NCBI GenBank assembly: GCA_021372615.1
Contig: JAJFUB010000102.1
Span: 30,420 to 94,419, forward strand
Reading direction: 5' to 3'
DNA length: 64,000 bases
Origin: a bacterium
Lineage (GTDB): Bacteria > Armatimonadota > Zipacnadia > Zipacnadales > UBA11051
Shown here: positions 9,689 through 18,558 of the stretch, piece by piece
Layout: each line of letters begins with the position of its first letter
How positions within the stretch are numbered: position 1 is the stretch's first letter
Notes under the pieces: generated by a model
What the model was told of the DNA's origin: nothing
What the model saw: only the letters and a program-made list of their open reading frames with translations
Databases searched by the model: none
Made by a program: the position numbers and the translations under genes

Positions 9689-9726
9689 GGCGTGGGGATG
9701 GGAGGATGATGACTGCAAAACGACCC

Positions 9727-9753
9727 GGGGCGCGGGATGGTATCCCGCGCCCC
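9727..9753. terminator. Hairpin between convergent genes
   Basis: A perfect 11-bp stem (GGGGCGCGGGA / TCCCGCGCCCC, loop TGGTA) lies between the ends of the plus-strand ligase gene and the minus-strand FecR gene. For minus-strand transcription it is followed by GGGTCGTTTT, a weak U-tract; for plus-strand transcription there is no T-run. It is a plausible bidirectional transcription end. Confidence 0.5.
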
Positions 9754-9775
9754 GTTGCCTTCCGTGAAGCCCTGC

Positions 9776-10951
9776 CTAGTCCTGATTCTCGGCGCGGTGC
9801 ACGCCGGAGGCGTCCAGTTGGTAGCGGGTCTTGTGCCGGTCGCGCCCGCGCGCAGTGATCTGGAAGCGCTTGCCATCCGACCAGTAGCTCTCGATCGCGG
9901 CCCCGTCGAAGTTCTTGAGCAGGCTCTCCACCCCGCCCTGCTCCTGAATGCCCAACTCCTTCAGGGTCGCCGGGTTGACCCACAGCGGGAAGTTTGTGTC
10001 GCCCTCGAGGTTGACGTGGATCTTGCGCAGCGCCTCCTGGGCGCCCGCGCGACGGGCGAAGTCCGCGGCACCGACGGCCCAGCTACACTTGCCGATCCCC
10101 AGGATGGTCAGCGGCGCGTCGAGGGTCTGGGTGATCGTCAGCTCAGCCTGCTTGTACCAGGGGTCGGTGCGGACGATCTGCACCATGGCGCGGCTGCGGA
10201 AGGCGTTCAGGTCGGCGGCGGGGGCGAAGGCGGGCTGGGTCGGGGTGCCGCCGGCGACGGCGCTGCAGTCGCCCTTGCCGCGGACGAACATGCGCTTGCC
10301 CGTGAAGCCCTGCACTTCCACGATACCGTCACCGACAACCGTGCGGGCCGCGGCGCCGGCCGCGTCGGCGGAGACGCTGAAGCGCGTGCCGCGGGCAGCG
10401 GCCACGCAGGCCGGCGTGTACACCCGCATCTCGGACTCCTTGCCGAAGTTGTCGGTGATGCGAGCGATGAGGCGACCGGAGCTGAGCAGGAAGGAGCGCG
10501 ACCGCCACTTGCCGCCGCGGTGGTACTCCAGCAGCTTGATGCGCAGGTCGGCGTTGGCGTCCAGCACAACCTTGCTGCCATCGGGGAAGGACAGCTCGGC
10601 CCATGAGGCCGGGCCGGTCTTGATGGTCGAGTAGTCCGGCAGCTTCTCATTGAGCTGCGGCGCACGCGCCTGGGGCAGATCGCGGGTCGTGACAGTGACG
10701 GTCCCCACGGCCTGCGTGACGACGGCGTAGAACTCCTCGTTCTCACGACGCACGGCATCGGCGATGATGACGATGACGACGACGGCCAGACCGATGGCCA
10801 CCCGCCTGTCGAGCCATTCGGGCCAACGGAGCCACTGACGCCGCCGCTTACGCTTCTCCTTGACTTGCTGGTCCTTAAGCAGATCGCCGAGAGCGTCGCT
10901 GAGCAACGCTTCATCGGTCTGCGGCGCTTTCTTCTTCTTCCGGCCGAACAT
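9776..10951 (-). CDS. FecR-domain membrane protein
   Basis: 391 residues. A basic cytoplasmic N-terminus (FGRKKKK, then KEKRKRRRQ) precedes a single membrane helix at about residues 50-68. An extracytoplasmic FecR-like domain follows, recognisable from DYSTIKTG..AELSFPDGSKVVLDANADLRI and from TPACVAAARGTRFSV. FecR proteins classically relay signals to ECF sigma factors, but no sigma factor gene is adjacent, so a regulatory role is not supported here. GAGGTG precedes the ATG. A second FecR-domain protein, a lipoprotein, is encoded at 24966-26369. Confidence 0.82.
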   Translation of the reverse strand: MFGRKKKKAPQTDEALLSDALGDLLKDQQVKEKRKRRRQWLRWPEWLDRRVAIGLAVVVIVIIADAVRRENEEFYAVVTQAVGTVTVTTRDLPQARAPQLNEKLPDYSTIKTGPASWAELSFPDGSKVVLDANADLRIKLLEYHRGGKWRSRSFLLSSGRLIARITDNFGKESEMRVYTPACVAAARGTRFSVSADAAGAAARTVVGDGIVEVQGFTGKRMFVRGKGDCSAVAGGTPTQPAFAPAADLNAFRSRAMVQIVRTDPWYKQAELTITQTLDAPLTILGIGKCSWAVGAADFARRAGAQEALRKIHVNLEGDTNFPLWVNPATLKELGIQEQGGVESLLKNFDGAAIESYWSDGKRFQITARGRDRHKTRYQLDASGVHRAENQD

Positions 10952-11003
10952 GGTGGCACCTCGGTACCGTCATTGATAAGACAGACCGGCCATCGTCGTA
11001 CGG

Positions 11004-12314
11004 CTACTCCAGCACCGCCCTCTGCTTTTCTAGTTCGTCACGGACCGCGGAATATCCCACCGCGCCGATCTCCCGCCCCACGCGCGCGGCCAGGCCCGCC
11101 GATACGCCGGCGGCCTGGCCGGTGGCCATGCAGCGGGCCATCAGGCGGAAGGCATCCAGTACCCGCGCGTCGGCCGACAAGGCCCGCCCACCGGCCGCGA
11201 CGTTGCCGAAGCTCACCGGCAGCAGCGTCCGCCAGGGGATGCTGCGCAGTCCCGGATTGTGCTTGTGCCACGGCGGGGCGAAGCGCGTCAGACCATGCCC
11301 GCCATAGCCGCGGGTGCCGACGGCCACGGGCTCGGCCACCTCCGTGCCCCCGTCGAGGTCCTCCGGGGTGATCGTCCCCTGCCCCACGATGCCGCGCCCG
11401 GCGCGCACCCCGACCCGGTGCGCGGTGTCGACCAGGAAGCAGTCGGCGAAGCCCGGCATCGTGGCGCGGAACCACCCGACTGCCAGCCGGGCCTGCTGGC
11501 GCAGCTCGTCGTCCATGCGGGTGAGATCTGCAGAAGACACGCCATCGCCCGCGGTCAGGGTGAAGTTCAGCAGCACCTCGCCCGGGTTAAGCAGCGCCAT
11601 CCCCATGAAAGCGTCCTGGGCCGGCAGCGGGACAGTTCCGGCGGCGACGGCGGCGCGGAAGGCTGCCTCCACGTCGGGACGATGGAAGCCCTGCACGCCG
11701 CCGACGCGCAGGAGGATCGTCTTGGTCATGCTCTGTTCGACCGGGTAGTGTCGGACCTGACCGCCGGCCCGGAAGACCAGGTCGGCGTCGCCCGTGGCGT
11801 CCACGAAGGCCTGCGCCTCGTACAGGGCGGGACCCTCGGCGCGATCCACGGCGACGGCCGCGAGGTGGTCGCCCTGTGTCACGGCCCCGATGAGGGAGGC
11901 ATAGTAGAGGCGGGTGACGCCGTAGCGATCCAGCAGGCGGTTGGCCGCCAGGCGAAAGCCCTCGAGCGAGATGATGATGTTGTCCAGCAGGGGGCGATCG
12001 CCGATGGGCTGAGTATCGGGGGTGTGTGAGGCCGGCAGGACGAACCGGGCATCGCCCCGGGCGTCCATGTCGCGCACGAGTTCGTCAGCCAATCCGCCCA
12101 CGATCTGGCGCCCACCGGCGGCGAAGCCCATGAGGTACGGGCAGCAGCAGCTCGTGGCCACGCCCCCGGCGAAGCCCGCACGCTCGACGATGAGCGTGCG
12201 CAGCCCCATGCGTCCCGCACCGCAGGCCGCCGCGATTCCGGCCGGCCCGGCGCCGCAGACAATGACGTCGCGCTGAGCGGCTACAGGCCACGATGACGAT
12301 GGGTGGAAGATCAT
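11004..12314 (-). CDS. FAD-dependent oxidoreductase
   Basis: 436 residues. The Rossmann dinucleotide site VIVCGAGPAGIAAACGAG is followed by the Glu-ending strand TLIVERAGFAGG. A mid-protein FVDATGDADL motif and a terminal segment rich in GRALSADA..MATGQAAGVSAG match the GIDA-like FAD oxidoreductase group (PF12831 type), often found with sugar-degradation genes in these phyla. The reaction is unknown. The first ATG is at 12314. A TTG at 12323 is also in frame, and neither start has a convincing Shine-Dalgarno sequence. A related protein is encoded at 58853-60193. Confidence 0.85.
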   Translation of the reverse strand: MIFHPSSSWPVAAQRDVIVCGAGPAGIAAACGAGRMGLRTLIVERAGFAGGVATSCCCPYLMGFAAGGRQIVGGLADELVRDMDARGDARFVLPASHTPDTQPIGDRPLLDNIIISLEGFRLAANRLLDRYGVTRLYYASLIGAVTQGDHLAAVAVDRAEGPALYEAQAFVDATGDADLVFRAGGQVRHYPVEQSMTKTILLRVGGVQGFHRPDVEAAFRAAVAAGTVPLPAQDAFMGMALLNPGEVLLNFTLTAGDGVSSADLTRMDDELRQQARLAVGWFRATMPGFADCFLVDTAHRVGVRAGRGIVGQGTITPEDLDGGTEVAEPVAVGTRGYGGHGLTRFAPPWHKHNPGLRSIPWRTLLPVSFGNVAAGGRALSADARVLDAFRLMARCMATGQAAGVSAGLAARVGREIGAVGYSAVRDELEKQRAVLE

Positions 12315-12470
12315 AGAGCACAACCGGTCCGGGGCCGAGGGCCGATGGTGGTGGGACGATTCGCGTGACGATTGGCTCTGTTCTTCGACGCCCGCTCTTC
12401 TCTCTCCTGCCCTTACGCGCAGCGGGGGCGACCTCAGGTGAGGCCGCCCCCGCCACTGATTGCGCCGGCG

Positions 12471-15020
12471 TCAGCGCCGTGCCACAGACGCGGCTGCGAC
12501 CGCCGGCTCCGGCCACGTCACCAGGCCACTCGTCCACTCGTGGATGGTCTCGCTCTTGGCGCAGGCCGCGCTGCCGCTGAGCGTACTGGCGTTCTCGAAG
12601 GCTAACGTGGCGCCGCCGTTGTCGGCCACGAACAGCACGTTGGTGTTGCCGTACACGTCCATGGACACCGGCTCACTGACGATGCCCGTCGCTCCCCCCG
12701 TGACCAGGCGCGGGGATACCGCGCCGTTGGCCGTCGCGGCCGAGGTGATGATCCCGATGGCCTGCGGCAGGCCCACGTACAGGATGTCGTGCTGGCGACT
12801 GTGCGCGATGGCGAGGCCCAGCCCGGCCGGGTGGGAGCCCAGCCCTGTCATCGTCCGGCTGGCTGTGATGTTGCCACTGCGGCTGCTGGCGTTGTCCACG
12901 ACCAGGACTACGTGCTGGTCGCTCGCATTGATGGCCCGCAGGAAGAGGCGGTCAGCCTGGGCATCGCCGGCGAGTCCCATCAGCTCGTACCCGGTTAGGC
13001 TGAAGGTGCGAACGGGGGTGAGGGAGGCGGTTCGAACGGTCGCGGCGCTCACGCCCTGCCAGACGGCCACCGTCGCACGCCCTGATAGGGCGCAGTACAG
13101 CAGGTCGCGGCCCTCATCCACCCATACCGGCCCGCCGACGACGCTGCCGCTGAAGGAGCAATCATACGTCGGCCCGACTGTGTGGGCGCCCAGCGGGTCG
13201 TCCACACGATACAGGCCGTTCATCGTGCCCGCCCACAGGTGCTGCCGTGAGGCGCTCATGTACATGTTCTCGCCCATGACCTCCTCGTAGGGGAGGTAGA
13301 AGGGGTCCTGGACCTGGCGCGTCGAGACCCCGGCAAAGCCGTACCAGTTGAGGACCGCGTAGACCCCATCACCGCCGGAGCGCGAGACAGCAACGCTGTA
13401 GCTCTGGGCACCCGGGGGCGGCTCGATCTCGGTGCCGTTCGCGCCGTTGGTACCTACGGTGCGATTGGCGCTGCCGTTCGGCGTGCCCAGACCACCCGTG
13501 GCGGTGGCCGCTCCTCCCCCACCACCGGTGCCGGCGCTGTGCCCATTGCCGCCGTTGCCGCCGTTGCCGCCGACAGCCCGCGCGTCGCCGCCACTGGCGG
13601 TTCGGTCAGCCCATGCCCGGCCCGAGGGGCCCCCGGTCGCGGTGGCTTCGCCCCCGACCCCGCCATTGCCGCCACGGCTGGCGGCATCACCGTTTCCGCC
13701 ATCGCCGCCGCACCCCCCCGTGGCCTGTGCCCGCCCGCCGGCACCCGGACGCAACTGCTCGCGAGGCACCATGTCGAACGCATCGCCGCCCACGCCGCCG
13801 GTGGCTGTGGCGCCCCCCCCTGCGCCGCCATCCTGCGAAGCTGCCCCGCTGCCGCCGTCCCCACCGGTGGCGACGGCGGCCCCGCCACTGCCGCCCTGTA
13901 GCTCTCTGCTATGGCCAAAGAGCAGCACGCCGGCGGCATAGCGTATGCAGTTGGCCTCCATGCAATTGGCGCCGCCACCCTCCCCGCCGCGCAAGGTCAC
14001 ATGGGTGCCATCGCCGCCGGGAACCGTTCCGCGGCCCCGGTACGCCAGGAGGGCTGCGTCGCCACCCTTGAACCATCCGTTGCCACCCTTCGCGCCGGTA
14101 ATCCCGACGGTCGAGCCCTCACGCGGAGTGACCAGACCGGCAAGACGCACAGACCGAGCCGCGGCGCCCGGATCGTCACCGAAGGTGCTGCTCCCTGCGT
14201 CGCCGCCCTCGGCCCCGACCACGACGCCGTCCGGCAGCTCAGCCCGCGTAGCAGTCCCGCCCTCGGGAAGCTCGACGCTGGTCAGAGCGACCCCGACAAC
14301 GGTGCTGACCTCGCCCGTGAAGCGGCCGCCGTTGCCGCCGGTGTTGGTGAGGGTAGCGGGGATTACGACCGTGTCCAGTTGGGCCGTGGACACCAGTCCG
14401 GTGCCGCCACTGCCGCCGTTGCCCAGCGTGAACATCCCGACGGCGGGTGTCAGGCGGAGTGTGCCGGCCAGGCACTGTAGGGCGATGTCGCCCCCGTTCC
14501 CGCCAGCCCCACCCAGGGTCCCGTCGCCGCCATTGCCACCATTACCTGATTGCAGCCCGGCGCCGTCCGCTTGGCGGGGGTGCACGCCGGCGACGACCGC
14601 GGCGCCCCCCAGCGTGATGTCCCCGCCGGCCGACGCCAGGGTGACACTGCCGCCCACCCCGCCCGCACTGTTGCTGCTCCCGTTGGTCCCGTCACCAGCC
14701 CGGATGCGGCCGATCACCGCGATGTTGCCCTCTGCCTGGATGATCAGCGAACCCCCATTCGTCCCTGCCCCGGCGGCGTCCTGAGCGAACAACTCGCCGT
14801 CCACCTGCGCCGTCTGGCATTGCACGGTCACATCACCGTCGAAGCGTACCCGCTCGCCGGCCTCCACCACGAAGTTCGTCTCGTTCACGATCCCGCGGAG
14901 AACGCGTTCCGCGCCCCCGCCGTTCCCGCCCCCACATCCTGCCTGCAATACCAGGAGAGACGCCACCACGATCGCTGTGGCCACGGCCCACGTCAACCGA
15001 CCCAGGCTGTCGCAACGCAT
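12471..15020 (-). CDS. Glycine-repeat lipoprotein with C-terminal propeller-like region
   Basis: 849 residues. It has a lipoprotein signal with the lipobox LQAGC (Cys29) followed by GGGNGGG. After residues about 40-130 the sequence is dominated by GGNGGNG, GGAGGNGG and GGSGG repeats with interspersed acidic residues (about 140-540), resembling PGRS-type glycine-rich domains. The last 300 or so residues lose the repeats and read as beta-strand blocks such as LLYCALSGRATVAVW, DRLFLRAIN and NVLFVADNGG, consistent with an NHL/YVTN-type propeller. It is therefore probably a surface-attached, outward-facing protein; its ligand is unknown. The ATG at 15020 has GAGGAG upstream. The gene stands alone between the FAD oxidoreductase and Gfo/Idh genes. 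Confidence 0.75.
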   Translation of the reverse strand: MRCDSLGRLTWAVATAIVVASLLVLQAGCGGGNGGGAERVLRGIVNETNFVVEAGERVRFDGDVTVQCQTAQVDGELFAQDAAGAGTNGGSLIIQAEGNIAVIGRIRAGDGTNGSSNSAGGVGGSVTLASAGGDITLGGAAVVAGVHPRQADGAGLQSGNGGNGGDGTLGGAGGNGGDIALQCLAGTLRLTPAVGMFTLGNGGSGGTGLVSTAQLDTVVIPATLTNTGGNGGRFTGEVSTVVGVALTSVELPEGGTATRAELPDGVVVGAEGGDAGSSTFGDDPGAAARSVRLAGLVTPREGSTVGITGAKGGNGWFKGGDAALLAYRGRGTVPGGDGTHVTLRGGEGGGANCMEANCIRYAAGVLLFGHSRELQGGSGGAAVATGGDGGSGAASQDGGAGGGATATGGVGGDAFDMVPREQLRPGAGGRAQATGGCGGDGGNGDAASRGGNGGVGGEATATGGPSGRAWADRTASGGDARAVGGNGGNGGNGHSAGTGGGGGAATATGGLGTPNGSANRTVGTNGANGTEIEPPPGAQSYSVAVSRSGGDGVYAVLNWYGFAGVSTRQVQDPFYLPYEEVMGENMYMSASRQHLWAGTMNGLYRVDDPLGAHTVGPTYDCSFSGSVVGGPVWVDEGRDLLYCALSGRATVAVWQGVSAATVRTASLTPVRTFSLTGYELMGLAGDAQADRLFLRAINASDQHVVLVVDNASSRSGNITASRTMTGLGSHPAGLGLAIAHSRQHDILYVGLPQAIGIITSAATANGAVSPRLVTGGATGIVSEPVSMDVYGNTNVLFVADNGGATLAFENASTLSGSAACAKSETIHEWTSGLVTWPEPAVAAASVARR

Positions 15021-15226
15021 CTGTCGTGCTCCTCTCTAGCAAGCGCAGTCTGTCCTAATGCACCATAGTGCGAGGCATTTCCTCCCTGTGTTGTATCCAT
15101 ATGCAGCGCGATCGGTCGGCAGAGGCGCGAAGTCGCAGGGCTCTCCATACCTACGGGCATGGCGCCCCGCGACTTGTCGGTGGTCGGGTTCTCAGCAGCC
15201 CTTCCGGAGCTTGGGATCGTCTCCCC

Positions 15227-16264
15227 CTAGAGCGGCAGCTTCACCTTGCAGCCGGTGCGCTGGCTCTGGTAGACGGCGAGGTTGAACTCGACGGCGCGGC
15301 GGGCTTCGGCGGGCGGGACGACCGGCTCGCCCCGGCCCTCGATCGCGGCCAGGAAGGCCTCGATCTGCAGGGCATGGGCGCCGACGGCATCACCCAGGCC
15401 GGCGCGCGGATCGGCGGCGGAGGTCTCCTCGAGCACCCCCGGCTCGGCCAGGCTCGGCTCACCCTCCACGTCCCAGTGGGTGATCTTGTCCGCCTCGATG
15501 ATGACATTGCCCTTGGAGCCATGGACAGACAGGCGGGTCGGGAGCCCCTTGTAGGTGCAGGTCGTGCCCTGCAACACGCCCTGAGCGCCGGATTTGAACT
15601 GGATGGCGGCGCTGCCGATGTCCTCGGTCTCCATGTCGTGGGCCATCGTGGCCGCATAGCCGCCCACGCTCTCGACCTCCCCCATCATCCACAGCAGCAG
15701 GTCCACCCAGTGCACCGACTGGTTCATCAGCGCGCCGCCGCCGTCAAACTCCCACGTGCCCTGCCAGCGGTCCGTGTAGTAGCTCTGCTCGCGCCACCAC
15801 GGCACGAAGGCATTGCCGTAGCGGAGCCTGCCCAGGCGGCCTTGCTCGATGGCCGTGCGCAGGGCGCCATAGCTGCCGTAGGTGCGGAACTGGTGGACTG
15901 CCGCCAGCACCACATCGGCTTCGCGCGCGGCGGCGATCATCGCGTCAATGTTCGCCAGCGTCACATCCATGGGCTTGGTGACGAAGCTGTGCTTGCCCGC
16001 CCGCGAGGCGGCGATGGAGGCGAGGTGGTGATGACTGCTGGGGGTCGTGATGTGGACGTAGTCAATGTCGTCGCGAGCCAGCAGGTCGTCCATGTCCGTG
16101 TAGTAGGCCTCGGCGCCATACTCCTCGGCGCTGTCCCGGGCACGCTGCTCCACGATGTCGCACGTCGCGATGAGCTTCGCGTTCGGCACGCGCTTGAGCG
16201 CCTCAAAATGCACCGAGCTGATGACTCCGCAGCCGATGAGACCGACGCCGTAGGTGGTGGACAT
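15227..16264 (-). CDS. Gfo/Idh/MocA family oxidoreductase
   Basis: 345 residues. The Rossmann start YGVGLIGCGVISSVH leads to the FVTKPMDVT motif in place of the usual EKP: the catalytic Lys is kept but Thr replaces Glu. The C-terminal domain carries MNQSVHWVDLLLWMMG. It likely oxidises a sugar or polyol with NAD(P); the substrate is unknown. ATG 16264 is chosen because the homologous fold begins there and GGAG lies upstream. The open frame further 5' is made of a palindromic repeat. The gene is divergent from the beta-helix protein gene at 16420. Confidence 0.9.
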   Translation of the reverse strand: MSTTYGVGLIGCGVISSVHFEALKRVPNAKLIATCDIVEQRARDSAEEYGAEAYYTDMDDLLARDDIDYVHITTPSSHHHLASIAASRAGKHSFVTKPMDVTLANIDAMIAAAREADVVLAAVHQFRTYGSYGALRTAIEQGRLGRLRYGNAFVPWWREQSYYTDRWQGTWEFDGGGALMNQSVHWVDLLLWMMGEVESVGGYAATMAHDMETEDIGSAAIQFKSGAQGVLQGTTCTYKGLPTRLSVHGSKGNVIIEADKITHWDVEGEPSLAEPGVLEETSAADPRAGLGDAVGAHALQIEAFLAAIEGRGEPVVPPAEARRAVEFNLAVYQSQRTGCKVKLPL

Positions 16265-16316
16265 GGGCAGGCTCCGTTGATCGCTGAGTCGCGTGGGCGT
16301 AGACGTCCCGGATGCG

Positions 16317-16348
16317 CCGCGTGGGCGCGCGTGTCCCCACGCGCGCTC
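16317..16348. repeat. GCGCGCGTG palindrome, copy 1
   Basis: GCGCGCGTG at 16325-16333 and CACGCGCGC at 16338-16346 form a perfect 9-bp stem with a TCCC loop, preceded by GCCGCGTGG. The same unit, reverse complemented with one loop change, is at 49213-49246. It sits between two divergent genes, where it could affect their shared regulatory region. Confidence 0.7.
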
Positions 16349-16419
16349 TGTCGCACAATTCCCCACCCACCCTCGGCCTCCTGCAAGGGAATCCCACCTG
16401 CACGAGCGAAGATGCCCCC

Positions 16420-18390
16420 ATGAGATCTCTACCCATCGCCCTGCTGCTGTCCCTCGCCTCTCTGACCGCCCATGCCGCTACCTACCGTGTGGATGGCGAC
16501 GCCGGCGACGACGCCAATGACGGCCTCGCCGCCCCCTTCAAGACGATCGCGCGGGGCCTACGGGACCTCAAGCCCGGAGACACGCTGCTCCTGACGAAGC
16601 TGAGCCACCCCTACCGCGAGTCCATTCCGGTGATGGTGCATGGCACGCGCGAGGCGCCGATCATCATTGACGGCGGCGGGGCCACGATCTCGGGTGCGGA
16701 CCCGGCCCCGAAGGACGGCTGGACGGACAACGGGGGCATATGGTCGGTGGCGCAGGCCACGAAGGTCGAGTTCCTCTTCGGGTCGGACTGCCGCTACGAG
16801 ATGGCGAAGGCACCGGACAAGCTCAAGCCGCTCGAATGGGCCTGGCAGACGGGCAAGCTGTACTTCTGCCCCGCCGAGGGCAAGACGCCGGCCGACTACG
16901 ACCTGCAGATGAGTGTGCGCATCTCAGGGATCATGACCAGCGGGGCCGGGGAGATCATCGTCCGCAACCTGACCGCCATGCACTTCTACAACGACGGGTT
17001 CAACATCCACCAGGGCAGCTCGCCCATGTGGTTCGAGAACATCAAGGGCCTGTGGAACGGTGACGAGGGCTTCAGCTGCCACGAGAACTGCGAGTGCTAC
17101 GTGCGCGGGGCGGAGTTCTCGCACAACTACTGGCACGGCATTGCGGATGTCGGCGTCGCCCGTTCTCACTACCAGAACATGATCTGCCGCGACAACCGCT
17201 CCAAGGGCATCCATTTCATCGGCGGGATGCACTCGGTGAGCGACGCGGAGGTCAGTGGCAGCCCGATCCAGATCGCTCTGAGCGCCTCGGACCAGCAGGG
17301 ATACCCGCGCTTTGAGGCGATGCCGCTGCGCACGAGCGTGACCAACCTGCGCAACGTCGCGGTGCGGTCGCAGCCCGACGCGATCGGTGTGCTACTCACC
17401 CCCAACGCGCAGGCCGTGATCGAGCACTGCGTCATCCAGGGCGGCAAGACGTGCCTGCAGGTCGAGGAGGGCGCCTCGGCCTACACGCTCAACTCGATCC
17501 TCGCCGGGGGGCAGATCGCCGAGGTGCTCGCTGCCGGCTCGTACGGGGCCGAGGCGAACCTGTACTTCCCCGGCCGGCTGACGATCAAGGACACGACTTA
17601 CCAGCCCGACCAGTTCGCCGCCTATGTCGCTGCCACCGGAAACGACCAGAAGAGCATCGTCGAGGAGCCGAAGTTCGTCGGCGACACGCTCGTCACGAGC
17701 AAGGCCAGCCACGCGACGGGGGGAGCGTTCAACCTCTACGGTTTCGGCGGGCCGGACATCGGCCTGGAGCGGCGGCAAGTTCGGCCGGAGGAGCCCGGCG
17801 TGGCGGCCCCACTTCCCGGCGCGACCCAACTCGCTGCCACAGGCGGCACGCCACAGAAGACCGAGAGAGGGGAGCTGATCAGCTACGACTTCGAGACCGT
17901 CAACCCGTGGGGGCGGATCTACCCCGAGCCGGTCAAGAACGCCGCGGGGGTGGAGGTTGCCGGCAAGGCGGAGCTGTCCACGGAGCAGGCCCACGGCGGA
18001 GCGAAGTCGGGCAAGATCAGCGTGACGCTGCCGCCGGCCGCGCCGGGACGCTACCTGCTCAAGCTCTTCTCGGAGAAAATGCCGTACACGCGGCCGGTGT
18101 CGGCGGTGCGCGTGTGGGTGTATGGCGACAACTCCGGGCGCCAGTTCACGCTGCGCCTCCGCGACGCCGGCGGCGAGTGTTTCTACCGGGCGCCGGCGGT
18201 CATGGACTGGAGCGGCTGGAAGCAGATCGCGTGGGACGTCACCGCGGAGCCGCCAGCCAACATCATCGGGGGGAACGGCAACAGGCAGCAGGACTGCCCC
18301 CCGCTGGAGGTCGTCCTGGATGTGAGCGCGAAGGCCGGCGAGCAGTTCGTCGTGTACCTGGACGACCTGGAAGTGGAACTGGCGAAGTGA
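16420..18390 (+). CDS. Secreted right-handed beta-helix protein
   Basis: 656 residues. A Sec signal peptide (MRSLPIALLLSLASLTAHA, cleavage before ATYRVDG) is followed by a DUF1565-like opening: YRVDGDAGDDANDGL..PFKTIARGL..LKPGDTLLL. A long parallel beta-helix region comes next (FENIKGLWNG, EFSHNYWHGI, HFIGGMHSVSDAEV and similar rungs, about residues 60-430). A C-terminal beta-sandwich of about 180 residues resembles a carbohydrate-binding module. Such proteins often act on polysaccharides as lyases or hydrolases, but I see no catalytic residues I can assign. ATG 16420 is chosen because it starts the signal peptide. The convergent neighbour is another secreted candidate. Confidence 0.78.
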   Translation: MRSLPIALLLSLASLTAHAATYRVDGDAGDDANDGLAAPFKTIARGLRDLKPGDTLLLTKLSHPYRESIPVMVHGTREAPIIIDGGGATISGADPAPKDGWTDNGGIWSVAQATKVEFLFGSDCRYEMAKAPDKLKPLEWAWQTGKLYFCPAEGKTPADYDLQMSVRISGIMTSGAGEIIVRNLTAMHFYNDGFNIHQGSSPMWFENIKGLWNGDEGFSCHENCECYVRGAEFSHNYWHGIADVGVARSHYQNMICRDNRSKGIHFIGGMHSVSDAEVSGSPIQIALSASDQQGYPRFEAMPLRTSVTNLRNVAVRSQPDAIGVLLTPNAQAVIEHCVIQGGKTCLQVEEGASAYTLNSILAGGQIAEVLAAGSYGAEANLYFPGRLTIKDTTYQPDQFAAYVAATGNDQKSIVEEPKFVGDTLVTSKASHATGGAFNLYGFGGPDIGLERRQVRPEEPGVAAPLPGATQLAATGGTPQKTERGELISYDFETVNPWGRIYPEPVKNAAGVEVAGKAELSTEQAHGGAKSGKISVTLPPAAPGRYLLKLFSEKMPYTRPVSAVRVWVYGDNSGRQFTLRLRDAGGECFYRAPAVMDWSGWKQIAWDVTAEPPANIIGGNGNRQQDCPPLEVVLDVSAKAGEQFVVYLDDLEVELAK

Positions 18391-18398
18391 GTGGCGGT

Positions 18399-18549
18399 GC
18401 CCGACAAGAGTGTCGGGCGTACCACCATCCCACGTTGGTGCCCGACAAGAGTGTCGGGCGTACCACCATCCCACGTTGGCGCCCGACAGGAATGTCGGGC
18501 GTACTACCATCCCACGTTGGCGCCCGACAAGAGTGTCGGGCGTACCACG
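18399..18549. repeat. 41-bp tandem hairpin array between convergent genes
   Basis: Four copies begin at 18399, 18440, 18481 and 18522, an exact 41-base period; the last is truncated. Each contains GCCCGACA-AGAG-TGTCGGGC (an 8-bp perfect stem) followed by a GTACCACCATCCCACGTTGG-like linker that hardly varies. The copies differ by only a few bases, the third having GGAA in the loop. The array fills the gap between two convergent genes and may act as a stacked bidirectional terminator. There are no variable spacers, so it is not a CRISPR array. Confidence 0.9.
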
Positions 18550-18558
18550 TCCCCTAGT

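Noticed and set aside
18399..18549. CRISPR-like regular repeats with 41-base period
   Set aside because: The whole period is conserved, including the part that would be a spacer; there are no variable spacers and no cas genes nearby.
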